From: Spartinivicinus ruber
GTDB lineage: Bacteria > Pseudomonadota > Gammaproteobacteria > Pseudomonadales > Zooshikellaceae
Reading direction: 5' to 3'
Assembly (NCBI RefSeq): GCF_011009015.1
Contig: NZ_CP048880.1
Location: 38,424-102,423, forward strand
DNA length: 64,000 bases
Made by a program: the position numbers and the translations under genes. Below are positions 1-7,418 of the stretch, one piece after another; positions within the stretch are counted from its first letter, which is position 1; the number at the start of each line of letters is the position of its first letter. The notes beneath the pieces were generated by a model. That model had not been told where the DNA came from. It ran no database searches and saw nothing but the letters and a program-made list of their open reading frames with translations.

Positions 1-55
1 GTTTTGCATTAGTTTTAATTGGTGTAACTGTTGTATTTGCTGCTATTTCATTCAT
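1..55 (-). CDS. 5' end of a phage early protein, probably RecT (partial)
   Basis: Only the first 18 codons lie in the window; the gene runs leftward off the left edge. The start is supported by an AGGA ribosome binding site 7 bases upstream. The visible residues (MNEIAANTTVTPIK) carry no diagnostic domain. The next gene upstream in the same direction is a YqaJ exonuclease, whose usual partner in phage early operons is the RecT/Bet single-strand annealing protein. The assignment rests on that neighbour alone. Confidence 0.5.
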   Translation of the reverse strand, partial: MNEIAANTTVTPIKTNAK

Positions 56-116
56 AATTAATTCCTCAGTCAAAAGGCTTGCCGTGCTCTCTGATTTATA
101 GCTGTAGAGAGCGTAG

Positions 117-1160
117 TTAAGCCCTAAACACCCTGCTTTCCACAGTTTTCGTATATTCTGCGGCTAATAACGGCTCGTTTTCTTTTAATGCAGTGGTATC
201 AATTCGTCTGGTTCTCTGAGCTTTCCAACTACAAAGCTTTTTTCTGTTGCTGGTTAATACTGAGTACTCGCCCATAAACTGCTTAATTTCAAAGCTATTG
301 CTTTCTAGCTCGTCTTTGAGTGATTTAATTTGTTGTTTTACTTGTTTGGTGCGCTGAACCAGTTCTAAAACTTCCTCGGTTGCTTCGATGGGTTCGCCGT
401 TATCTTGGGCGTGCAACATATCTAGATCAGTGGTGTTTTGTGGTTCTGGCGCTATATCCGCAATCACATTGTTAAACCAGAATTCTTTTAAACGCTGGCA
501 TACAACACTCGCTAACTGCTCATTAAACTTAATGGTGTAATCCCGGTACTGATTGCCGCCGATCAAAACCGCTAAATCTGCCACTTTCCAGCCAGTGACA
601 ATCATGTAGTGCAAGCACTGCAGTAGGTATGTGTCGGGTACTTCATCGCATAGAATGACGGCCATAACATTGCCCTGCTCGTCTATGCTGTAGACGTTGC
701 CGTCGCCCCACTGCTTGCCATATTGCACAACAGATTTATCAGCCGTTTTTAACTCAAGTACTCGTTTTAGCCCCACTACACGCCTATCTAAATTACCGAC
801 TAACCACGGCTGAGCCTTACAAATCATGGTCTTATTAACTTGTCGTACTTCGCGTAATGTACGGCGCATGTACTCTTTTGCCACGACTTCTTCTAGCTCG
901 ATACCGAAATGCACAGCCTCAATATTGCTTAAGTCTTTCGGCTCAACCTTTCCGGTTTTCTCTGCCCATACTTCGAGTGCCGTTTTGTATGGGTGCACCC
1001 CAAGTATTGCGGCAACATCACTGCCGCCAATGCCTAGTCGTCGATCTGCTAGAAACTTCACGCGGCCTTGCAGCCCGGAATAACCCGGGATGCTGGCTTT
1101 AACTCGAATAATGTAATTGTCGTGCTGCTTGAGTTCTTCGGGCTTAACCTTCATTGCCAT
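117..1160 (-). CDS. YqaJ-family phage recombination exonuclease
   Basis: This is a lambda-exonuclease-like nuclease of the YqaJ family, which resects double-stranded ends for annealing by RecT. The N-terminal part has the family signature GGSDVAAILG near residue 46. The PD-(D/E)xK core is visible as WLVGNLDRRV followed by LELKTA, which supply the acidic and lysine residues. The last 80 residues look like a coiled coil. At 347 aa the length is normal. It is the middle gene of a leftward early operon behind PL, four bases from the upstream gene. MKVKP, two codons in, is an alternative start. Confidence 0.88.
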   Translation of the reverse strand: MAMKVKPEELKQHDNYIIRVKASIPGYSGLQGRVKFLADRRLGIGGSDVAAILGVHPYKTALEVWAEKTGKVEPKDLSNIEAVHFGIELEEVVAKEYMRRTLREVRQVNKTMICKAQPWLVGNLDRRVVGLKRVLELKTADKSVVQYGKQWGDGNVYSIDEQGNVMAVILCDEVPDTYLLQCLHYMIVTGWKVADLAVLIGGNQYRDYTIKFNEQLASVVCQRLKEFWFNNVIADIAPEPQNTTDLDMLHAQDNGEPIEATEEVLELVQRTKQVKQQIKSLKDELESNSFEIKQFMGEYSVLTSNRKKLCSWKAQRTRRIDTTALKENEPLLAAEYTKTVESRVFRA

Positions 1161-1163
1161 TGA

Positions 1164-1478
1164 TTAAACCTCCAACTCTTCAGCCACACAAATGGCGTAC
1201 TCTTGAATTAAGCGGTTTAATCTTTCAACTGTTTTGGTTTGCTTTAACGGGTTTTCGATATTTAAAGCCAAGCTTTTTAAAATATCTCTGAGGTTCCCGC
1301 ACTCCAGCATTTGGTCTACTACATCGTCCATTGACCAAGTTTGGCCGCTGTTGCTGTACGTCCCACCTTTCATTAACTCTCTGGCAATCTCAGCGCTATC
1401 TGAAAATGCTGGCTGGCTTTCTAATCTGTGTTGTTCAATTTCGTAGTTATTTAAAGCGGCAGTATTCCCACACAACAT
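1164..1478 (-). CDS. hypothetical early phage protein
   Basis: This is a 104-residue soluble, acidic protein that I do not recognise. It starts behind a strong AAGGAG ribosome binding site and is the first gene of the leftward early operon, about 45 bases from the predicted PL -10 box, followed after four bases by the YqaJ exonuclease. No signal peptide or membrane segment is visible. Position suggests an accessory of recombination or early regulation, as with small genes in lambda's PL operon, but this is inference from context. Confidence 0.7.
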   Translation of the reverse strand: MLCGNTAALNNYEIEQHRLESQPAFSDSAEIARELMKGGTYSNSGQTWSMDDVVDQMLECGNLRDILKSLALNIENPLKQTKTVERLNRLIQEYAICVAEELEV

Positions 1479-1521
1479 AGTCTTAGCTCCTTGGTTGGTT
1501 TGCGTCGTTGGTGTGGGGCTT

Positions 1522-1562
1522 ATTTAACTTTACTCACATTTTTATGTCAAGTGTGAGTAAAG
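1522..1562 (-). promoter_or_regulatory. PL promoter with paired operator half-sites (OL)
   Basis: On the minus strand TTGACA (1545-1550) and TTAAAT (1522-1527) are separated by exactly 17 bases. Perfect 11-bp inverted arms CTTTACTCACA (1528-1538) and TGTGAGTAAAG (1552-1562) flank the -35 box. The same words recur in front of cro (3802-3850), so these are very probably operators of the CI-type repressor. The promoter would drive the leftward recombination operon. Confidence 0.8.
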
Positions 1563-1573
1563 TATAATTTCAA

Positions 1574-1606
1574 GATAAAAAAAGGCCTGCTTGATACAGG
1601 CCTTTT
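1574..1606 (-). terminator. rho-independent terminator of the lipoprotein gene
   Basis: A 9-bp stem (AAAGGCCTG / CAGGCCTTT) with a 7-base loop is followed on the minus strand by seven Ts. It lies just past the stop of the leftward lipoprotein gene and isolates it from the PL operon. Confidence 0.8.
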
Positions 1607-1617
1607 ACTTAAGGTGT

Positions 1618-2178
1618 TTAGTTATAGATTTGGTTTATATTTGTACTCTTTATCTTTCCATCCCTTAGCCTTACTAATAAGCTTCTAAGATGCTTTGCGT
1701 TTGCCACATCATAATAATGGTGTGAGCTTTCATCAGTGCACATAAGGTTACAAGTAGCAATTTCTAGAAGGTGGTTGTATTGATTACCACTGTAAAAGCT
1801 AAAAGTTAAGTCAACTAATCCTGTACTATCAGATGCACTGCCTATTTTCTTTTCAAATTGATCTTTACGTGATCTTGCTAGCTTTTCCCACTTAAGATAT
1901 TTATCAATATAAGTAATATATTGGTTAGCATGATCCTGTCCGAAGCCAATTAAGCTTCTTAATCCAGAGGGGCTCGACTTGTATGTGTCTACTTGCACTA
2001 TAAGACTATAACTTCCATTTGATTTTTTATTTAGAGCTGCAAAAGTTGGTCTTGTATAGTACTTAGAAGCAATTGAGTTAAACTCTTTTACTTGCATAGG
2101 AGTGCTTAGCCTTGTTTGCTCAACTACGTAAGTACACCCCGACAAAAACAATAGTATAAATATTGAACACCATTTCAT
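1618..2178 (-). CDS. lipoprotein of unknown function in the immunity region
   Basis: The 186-residue product begins with a short basic N-terminus, a hydrophobic stretch and a lipobox (LSGC, cysteine 15), so it should be exported and lipidated. The rest is soluble and I do not recognise the family. It lies between OL and the NYN gene, has its own terminator, and faces away from cro. That position suits a gene expressed from the prophage, such as a surface or superinfection-exclusion protein, but no sequence evidence fixes the role. Confidence 0.75.
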   Translation of the reverse strand: MKWCSIFILLFLSGCTYVVEQTRLSTPMQVKEFNSIASKYYTRPTFAALNKKSNGSYSLIVQVDTYKSSPSGLRSLIGFGQDHANQYITYIDKYLKWEKLARSRKDQFEKKIGSASDSTGLVDLTFSFYSGNQYNHLLEIATCNLMCTDESSHHYYDVANAKHLRSLLVRLRDGKIKSTNINQIYN

Positions 2179-2278
2179 TTAACTTTTTCCTATATTGCTT
2201 ATTTATGAACCGAGTGGAATTTATCATAGGAATATCGTTCATAAAATCTAAATTAAGAAGTCATTAATTAACTAATTC

Positions 2279-2374
2279 TTGATTTTGCTGACAGTCTTGG
2301 CTATAAAGATACTAAGCGCCCAAGGCTAAGCTTATACCTAATTTGTTAACGGTTAAGCCAGACCCTTGGGCTTT
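2279..2374 (+). ncRNA. candidate small RNA or leader hairpin with own promoter
   Basis: A good sigma70 promoter (TTGATT, 17-base spacer, TATAAA at 2302-2307) is followed within about 10 bases by a long hairpin closed by GCCCAAGG / CCTTGGGC and a run of six Ts ending near 2374. A transcript of about 60 bases would start near 2313. It could be a free small RNA or an attenuated leader of the NYN gene starting at 2411. A related inverted copy, without the T run, lies at 14838-14893. Confidence 0.5.
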
Positions 2375-2410
2375 TTTGTTTGTAGCTTAAAAATTAACTA
2401 GCTGTTACTA

Positions 2411-3169
2411 ATGGATATAAGAACTGCTATTCTCGTTGATGGATCATTTTTCTTAAAGCGACTTTTCTACTACAAAAGAACGTACTTTCCTAATATAGAA
2501 ACACTCACTTCTGAAGAAATATTAGCCTGCTTAGACAAGGTCGTTACAAAACACCTTAAGAGCAATGGCAATATATACAGATATCTTTATCGCGTCTTTT
2601 ATTATGATGCCATGCCATTGGAGCAAAAGCTTCACTATCCCATAGCAGACAACAATGGGCGGCGCCCAGTGAAGGATTATAAAACCGACAAACAGTCGAT
2701 CATAAGACGTGAGCTATTTAGCCATCTAAAAAAACAAAGGAAGTACGCTGTACGTCTTGGAAATGTCAAGCATGACAAAAGTAAGGGGTGGAAACTAACT
2801 AGTTATGCAACGGACGACTTAATTAACAAGAAAAGAAGGTTTGAAGATATTACTAATGGTGACTTCTATTTTGAAATAAGACAAAAAGGTGTAGATATTA
2901 AGCTTGGGCTTGATATTGCCACCCTATCTTATGAAAAATTGGTAGATCAAATTGTTCTTATTGCAGGTGACAGCGATTTTGTCCCAGCAGCAAAATTAGC
3001 ACGAATTCATGGCATAGATTTTGTTCTAGACAACCTAAGAAATAACATTGATCAAAGCTTGCATGAGCACATTGATGGTTTAAATACTTTTGATTTAGCT
3101 TCAATAATTAAGGATATATGTAAATGCGAGCCTCACAAAAAACCAGAGTGGTGGAAAAATACCACCTAA
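2411..3169 (+). CDS. NYN-domain (PIN-like) ribonuclease family protein
   Basis: The 252-residue protein has the NYN/LabA-type PIN fold. The first acidic site is in ILVDGSFF near residue 9, and the second and third are in GLDIATL and in IVLIAGDSDFVPAAKLA near residues 180-200. NYN proteins are metal-dependent RNases; the target here is unknown. The gene converges on the repressor gene with a 4-base tail overlap. It is carried in the immunity region, so it may be expressed in the lysogen, possibly as RNA-targeting defence; that part is inference. The start has no strong ribosome binding site. Confidence 0.8.
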   Translation: MDIRTAILVDGSFFLKRLFYYKRTYFPNIETLTSEEILACLDKVVTKHLKSNGNIYRYLYRVFYYDAMPLEQKLHYPIADNNGRRPVKDYKTDKQSIIRRELFSHLKKQRKYAVRLGNVKHDKSKGWKLTSYATDDLINKKRRFEDITNGDFYFEIRQKGVDIKLGLDIATLSYEKLVDQIVLIAGDSDFVPAAKLARIHGIDFVLDNLRNNIDQSLHEHIDGLNTFDLASIIKDICKCEPHKKPEWWKNTT

Positions 3170-3786
3170 AAATCGATTTCAATTCGGTTTACTACGCCTA
3201 ATATTTTACAGTCTTCAGTAACCTCAATGGATTTATATGTTGAGTTCACAGGTATTAGATAGTAATCAGGTCCTTCAACTACTAACTGCCTTATAACTGC
3301 GTCTAGTGCATCCTTGATATGTACTAGTACAAAGTCTTGAGGTCGGGCTTTCTCATCAGGGTTTACTATTGCAATTGAGCTTTCTGGAAGAACAACATTG
3401 CCAGTGCTTGGAAACATAGAGCTGCTTCGTAACCTAAATGCATAGGAGTTCGGCCCTACATTTGCGCCAGTTTGCCACCATTCGGATAGCTCTGAGTCAG
3501 GGTTTAATAGCTGCTCACTATCTAATAAGGGTATCTTTTTATAAGCTTTAGAAGCAGAACTATTAGAGCTACCCACCTTATTTTTTCCGTAAAGAATCCA
3601 TTCTATAGAGCACTCTAGCTTTTCCGAAAGCAAGTCTAGGTTTTTGCCTTTTGGGGTAGTCTCGTTTTTTTCCCAGCGGGATACAGCGCCATGAGATATA
3701 CCAATATATTCGGCTAATTCCTTTTGTGTAATTTTTAACTCTTTTCTTTTCTTAAGAATTCGCCCGCCTAAAGAATCACTCATCAA
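3166..3786 (-). CDS. CI-type phage repressor (XRE HTH + S24-like domain)
   Basis: The 206-residue protein has an XRE helix-turn-helix at residues 8-62 and a LexA-like C-terminal domain. The nucleophile region reads RLRSSSMFPST. Where self-cleaving repressors usually have a lysine general base (the ATFKxL type), this protein reads AVIRQLV, so the lysine appears to be arginine. If so, RecA-stimulated self-cleavage may be lost and induction may depend on an antirepressor or on the XRE-ImmA protease at 7405. It is divergent from cro across the PR operators and is the obvious lysogeny repressor. Confidence 0.88.
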   Translation of the reverse strand: MMSDSLGGRILKKRKELKITQKELAEYIGISHGAVSRWEKNETTPKGKNLDLLSEKLECSIEWILYGKNKVGSSNSSASKAYKKIPLLDSEQLLNPDSELSEWWQTGANVGPNSYAFRLRSSSMFPSTGNVVLPESSIAIVNPDEKARPQDFVLVHIKDALDAVIRQLVVEGPDYYLIPVNSTYKSIEVTEDCKILGVVNRIEIDF

Positions 3787-3801
3787 TTACTCTCAAACCT
3801 G

Positions 3802-3850
3802 TTGACTTGAGTAAAGTAAAATTATTAAATTATACAAAACTCACATTAAG
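3802..3850 (+). promoter_or_regulatory. PR promoter and OR operators
   Basis: TTGACT (3802-3807) and TTAAAT (3825-3830) are 17 bases apart, the same design as PL. A half-site TTGAGTAAAG sits in the spacer and a second (CTCACA) follows at about 3840, matching the arms at PL. The site lies between the divergent repressor and cro genes and should drive cro, the YdaT-like gene, O and P. Confidence 0.78.
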
Positions 3851-3859
3851 GGTGCTTCA

Positions 3860-4084
3860 ATGAACATTACTCAAGCGATAAACCATTTTGGAAATAAGGT
3901 TAAATTAGCTAAGGCTATCGGTGTTTCTCCCTCTGCTATTAGCAAGTGGGGCAACACAGTGCCTAACTCTAGAGCTTACCAACTTCAAGTCATCACAAAT
4001 GGTGCACTCAAAGCCGATGGCTTAAGCCTGCAAAACACTAACAACAAAGGATTGAGAAAAAATGAACGCACAATCACAGTCTAG
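3860..4084 (+). CDS. Cro-like transcriptional regulator
   Basis: This 74-residue protein is almost all a helix-turn-helix of the Cro/YdaS kind (VKLAKAIGVSPSAISKWGN, residues 13-31). It is divergent from the CI-type repressor and is the first gene downstream of PR, which is the canonical position of cro. It should bind the same operators and shut off the repressor after induction. Its end overlaps the next gene by 23 bases. Confidence 0.85.
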   Translation: MNITQAINHFGNKVKLAKAIGVSPSAISKWGNTVPNSRAYQLQVITNGALKADGLSLQNTNNKGLRKNERTITV

Positions 4085-4685
4085 GTTTTGCCTAATCCAA
4101 AAATACGTCAACCGCTGGTTAAGTTTACCTAAGTTAAATCGGGCGATTCTAACAGATAAAGTAGTAACCGCATTCTTTAACTTAAATCTTGACCAGATTC
4201 TAACCGATGAATCTATCAAGTTTAAGACCACTAACGATGAAGACTGTATAAATGCAATGCGGGTTAACAGTCAAAAGCTGTTTAGGTGGCTTGGATACTA
4301 CGAAGAACAACCGCCATCTATCGAGAAACTACTACACCTTGAGCCCGCCATAGTTGCGGCTATGCCCAATGATTTAAAGATTGCTTACCTCAATGAAGTG
4401 TACGCCGGTAGCGATGTGTATATCGGTGTTAAGCAAGGAAATGAACCAAAGTCAGGGGGTGGGGGCTGCATTAACCAGGTGGCGGCATCCATCACTAAAG
4501 AGAACTCAGAGGCTCAGATAGCCGTGTTTCAGCTTGGCTCAAATCCAACCATAGAGCAGATCAAGAACACCTACAGAGAGTTAGCCGAGTCAGTCGGTAC
4601 GACGCTGGGCGCTATTGAGTATTTAGAAAATAAGTTTCCTGGGGTTTTTAGCAAAGACTGTCGCCAATGGGCTAAGGCCATATGA
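4062..4685 (+). CDS. YdaT-like / CII-position phage regulatory protein
   Basis: The 207-residue protein has an N-terminal part reminiscent of the YdaT family of lambdoid prophages: a helical start, a conserved NSQKLFRWLGYYE segment near residues 70-82, then LLHLEPAIVAAMPNDLKIAYL. YdaT proteins lie after cro where lambda carries cII and act as DNA-binding regulators that are toxic when overproduced. The C-terminal 80 residues are not recognisable. The call rests on the middle motif and on position. Confidence 0.6.
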   Translation: MNAQSQSRFCLIQKYVNRWLSLPKLNRAILTDKVVTAFFNLNLDQILTDESIKFKTTNDEDCINAMRVNSQKLFRWLGYYEEQPPSIEKLLHLEPAIVAAMPNDLKIAYLNEVYAGSDVYIGVKQGNEPKSGGGGCINQVAASITKENSEAQIAVFQLGSNPTIEQIKNTYRELAESVGTTLGAIEYLENKFPGVFSKDCRQWAKAI

Positions 4686-5105
4686 AGTGGCGGCTAATAG
4701 GGGTATGGCTGTAAAGCTTTTCTATCTGGCAGGACGTAAGCGGCCCAGCGATACCCCTATCAACCACAAACAGAATGCTAAAAAATGATCAATTTTTCAA
4801 CAATGTTTACGTTATATAGATATGCTGATTTGCTTGTTAATTAATCTATGTGGATGGTGGGCTAATAGGATTGCCAGCAAGACTATTAACGCCTGTGAGG
4901 ATGAAAAAGGCTTGGCGGCAACCCCATCAACGGAACTAGCCGAGTATGCGCCCAGTTGTTCAAAATAACAACAAGTTTATTGCAGATTTTAGATTAGAGG
5001 TCCGCCAGGCCAGTAAACAAGCAGGCATCAGGGTAGGTTGATGTACTCGCTTAATGACCTAGAACGGCGGTAACTGCAAGGCATCAAAGTAAAAGAGTTT
5101 TTAGT
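4686..5105 (+). other. 420-bp gap with inverted repeats, leader of the O gene
   Basis: No gene is visible. Two structured segments occur. The first has ATAGGGGTAT (4697-4706) and its exact complement ATACCCCTAT (4751-4760), which could close a 44-base loop. The second, 4855-4945, has GGCTAATAGG and GCCTGTGAGG-type segments without a perfect stem. Such leaders may hold a small antisense RNA, a regulatory hairpin or an antitermination site. I cannot tell which. Confidence 0.35.
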
Positions 5106-5969
5106 ATGTACCAGCAACAAGACGCAAATATAGTAACTTTTCCGACTGCTCAGCCAGAAGGAAAAAAAGGTTTTGTAATGATAACCAACGAGCTATTAGA
5201 GGCTTCCTGCAAAGTAAAACTAAGCAGCAGACAACACAATATACTTAACGCTGTGATTCGTAAAACGATAGGCTTTAATCGTGACTTTGATTGGTTAGCC
5301 CCTCAGCAGATAGCCGAGCTAATTGATTATGATGGTGATATTTCACACATATACGCTGACTTGCGTGTATTGAAATCAAGAAACATTCTTGTAGCTGATG
5401 GCAAATCTATTGGTGTTAATTTAAACGTTTCTGAATGGGAGCTTAAAAAACCAGTAGCTAAAACTAGCAGAAAAGTGCCACAAAATAAGCAGAAAACTGC
5501 TAGTAATTCGGGTAATTCATTAGCGGAAAACAGCCAACATACTAGCGAAAAACCGCTAAAAAAAGTAGCAGAAACCTGCCACCTACAAAATACAATAATA
5601 CATACAACAAACAATATTACCCCCTGTAGTCCCCCTGCTGGGGAAACCAGCCCAAAAACTGAGCAGGTTAAACCTAAACCCCGTTCGACCAAAAAACGAG
5701 CCACGGCAGCCCCTGAAGACTTCCCGGTTACAGCTGAGTTGATCCAGTGGGCGAGTGAAAAATCTATTCAGGTTGACCTGGTGATCGAGACAGAGAAGTT
5801 TTTGGATTACCACCGTGCCAAGGGCTCAACGTTCAAGTGCTGGGCCTCAGCCTGGCGAAACTGGATGCGCAACGCTCAGAAATTCGCTAACGAGCGTGGT
5901 CTTGTCGTACCGATGCAAGCACAACAAACAACAACACAAACCAACTGGAATACGGACTTAGGGTGGTAA
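5106..5969 (+). CDS. O: phage replication protein O
   Basis: The 287-residue protein starts with the Phage_rep_O winged-helix domain (residues 20-110, including LSSRQHNILNAVIRKTIGF). A low-complexity Asn/Lys/Thr-rich linker follows, encoded by the origin iterons. A C-terminal DnaT-like segment (FKCWASAWRNWMRNAQKF) resembles those that contact helicase or ssDNA. Like lambda O it should bind the iterons within its own gene and recruit the P protein, which lies four bases downstream. Confidence 0.88.
   Translation: MYQQQDANIVTFPTAQPEGKKGFVMITNELLEASCKVKLSSRQHNILNAVIRKTIGFNRDFDWLAPQQIAELIDYDGDISHIYADLRVLKSRNILVADGKSIGVNLNVSEWELKKPVAKTSRKVPQNKQKTASNSGNSLAENSQHTSEKPLKKVAETCHLQNTIIHTTNNITPCSPPAGETSPKTEQVKPKPRSTKKRATAAPEDFPVTAELIQWASEKSIQVDLVIETEKFLDYHRAKGSTFKCWASAWRNWMRNAQKFANERGLVVPMQAQQTTTQTNWNTDLGW
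5465..5620 (+). repeat. lambda-like replication origin: five iterons inside O plus AT-rich stretch
   Basis: Five imperfect palindromes of the form TAGCAGAAAACTGCTA start at 5465, 5487, 5521, 5543 and 5566 (spacings 22, 34, 22, 23). Copy 4 (TAGCGAAAAACCGCTA) keeps the symmetry while its arms change together, a sign of selection on the palindrome. They are followed at 5585-5620 by a segment made almost only of A, T and C. Lambda ori has the same plan: four palindromic iterons within O and then AT-rich DNA. Confidence 0.78.
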
Positions 5970-5972
5970 GCC

Positions 5973-6695
5973 ATGAAGCAAGGAAACCAGGTAATTACTC
6001 AGATGAGCTTTAGCGCTGCTCACCAACACCAGGCAGCACCAGAACAACCCAAGCTGAGCATAGGCGAGGAAGCTAAGCAGATCATCGACAAGGTTTTTGA
6101 TTACATCAAGGGGGCTAAGCCTGCTTGGAAATATTCATTTACTGAGGACGGCTCAGAAGGCCAGGCCAAGCGCGAATGGACTAAAGCGTTTATCGAAAAC
6201 AAGGTGACTCAGATAGAGCAAGTTAAAGCTGGGTTGCGTAAGGTGCGTAAAGACCCTTCACCCTACTTTCCAAGCTGCGGGCAATTCATCAGTTGGTGTA
6301 AGCCTGACCCTGAAGACTTTGGGCTACCGATGAGCCACACGGCCTACTATGAGGCTTGCAGAAATGCACAAGTACCAAGCCAGGCACAATGGACGCATGA
6401 CGCCGTATTTGCAGCAGGACAGGCTACCGGGTGGTATGAGCTGAGAAGACGACCAGAGCAGGAGATTTACCCGGTTTTCAAAAGAAACTACGAGGTAGCT
6501 TGTAGAAAAGTGATGAGCGGTGAAGAGCTGGTGATACATAAGGCGTTACCAGGAAGGCATAAGACATTAGCCGAGAAAAACGACGAGTACCACGCTAGGG
6601 AGTTGGCTAAGAAGGTGGAGAAAGCTGGGTTGAGTGGGTTAAATGGGAAAGACGCAATTAGTCGTATGCGGGATATGTTAAAGGGGGCGGCGTGA
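5973..6695 (+). CDS. P: phage replication protein P (helicase loader)
   Basis: The 240-residue product belongs to the lambda P family, which brings host DnaB helicase to the O-bound origin. The core signature YFPSCGQFISWCKPDPEDFGLP lies near residues 92-113, preceded by W(T/V)K(A/T)FIE. The gene is four bases after O. A second, truncated P-like gene lies at 10660-11301 and is clearly divergent, so it came from another phage rather than a recent duplication. Confidence 0.88.
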   Translation: MKQGNQVITQMSFSAAHQHQAAPEQPKLSIGEEAKQIIDKVFDYIKGAKPAWKYSFTEDGSEGQAKREWTKAFIENKVTQIEQVKAGLRKVRKDPSPYFPSCGQFISWCKPDPEDFGLPMSHTAYYEACRNAQVPSQAQWTHDAVFAAGQATGWYELRRRPEQEIYPVFKRNYEVACRKVMSGEELVIHKALPGRHKTLAEKNDEYHARELAKKVEKAGLSGLNGKDAISRMRDMLKGAA

Positions 6696-6739
6696 TGTAC
6701 TGCTTGTAATTTATACTTGAATGAATTTTACACAATTAG

Positions 6740-6815
6740 TTGACAGAATTCAAAATATGCAAGACAATGGTTGACGTATTTTAAATTTTGCAAACTAAAA
6801 GGAAATAAAGTATAA
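6740..6815 (+). promoter_or_regulatory. promoter region with tandem 26-bp direct repeats
   Basis: Two related words start with TTGAC at 6740 and 6771, 31 bases apart, and both run through an A/T segment to GCAA. The first gives TTGACA with a 17-base spacer to GACAAT. The tandem arrangement looks like operator sites for a regulator, most simply the XRE protein encoded two genes downstream. A ribosome binding site (AGGAA) precedes the start at 6816. Confidence 0.5.
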
Positions 6816-7418
6816 ATGCCGCACCAATTAGAGACCTACTCGAAAGACCTAACTCAAGAAAGATTGGAGTTTATTGCAAACGAGATTATTAGTGTTGTAG
6901 GTGAAAGCCAAAACGACTGCTCCACTGAGAATGATACCCCATACACTCAAGGAACAAATGTTTTTGGAAGAGTAAAAAAGAAGTTTGAAAACTTGGGTGA
7001 TGATCCTGAGATTGAATGGATAAACATGGCAAGAACTACTAATGATTATGTTATCAAAGTTGGCGACACACCTATAGAAGTAGTTCAAGATGATTACCAA
7101 AACCCTCAAAAGCAACACAGATTTAAGGGGCTAAATAAGCAAGCTCCTGGACAACTTACATTAAAACTCGAAGACCCAATCGAAAAGGTCACTTACTGGT
7201 GGATTTTCATTAACAAACCAGAAAATGAGTTAGATAAGTTAGTAGTTAGCTTTATTGGTTATACTGAAAATTATGACATGCTGTGCGAGTGGCATTCAGA
7301 TAGAGCAGGTGGGCCTATAGTCAATCCAGTTGATTTACCAGAGCCTAAGCTCATTGAAGATAAGCCGCTGAAACGCACTAAGCGGAAGCGCAAAGAAAAA
7401 GACAATGACGACGAATGA
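6816..7418 (+). CDS. unknown protein paired with XRE-ImmA protease
   Basis: I do not recognise this 200-residue protein. It is soluble and acidic until a very basic tail (KRTKRKRKEK, residues 186-195). A central part mixes beta-type segments (VIKVGDTPIEVVQDDY, TYWWIFINKP). It overlaps the XRE-ImmA gene by 14 bases and shares its promoter, so the two are a functional pair. In such pairs the first protein may be the substrate or partner of the metalloprotease; that is inference from gene order. Confidence 0.65.
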   Translation: MPHQLETYSKDLTQERLEFIANEIISVVGESQNDCSTENDTPYTQGTNVFGRVKKKFENLGDDPEIEWINMARTTNDYVIKVGDTPIEVVQDDYQNPQKQHRFKGLNKQAPGQLTLKLEDPIEKVTYWWIFINKPENELDKLVVSFIGYTENYDMLCEWHSDRAGGPIVNPVDLPEPKLIEDKPLKRTKRKRKEKDNDDE

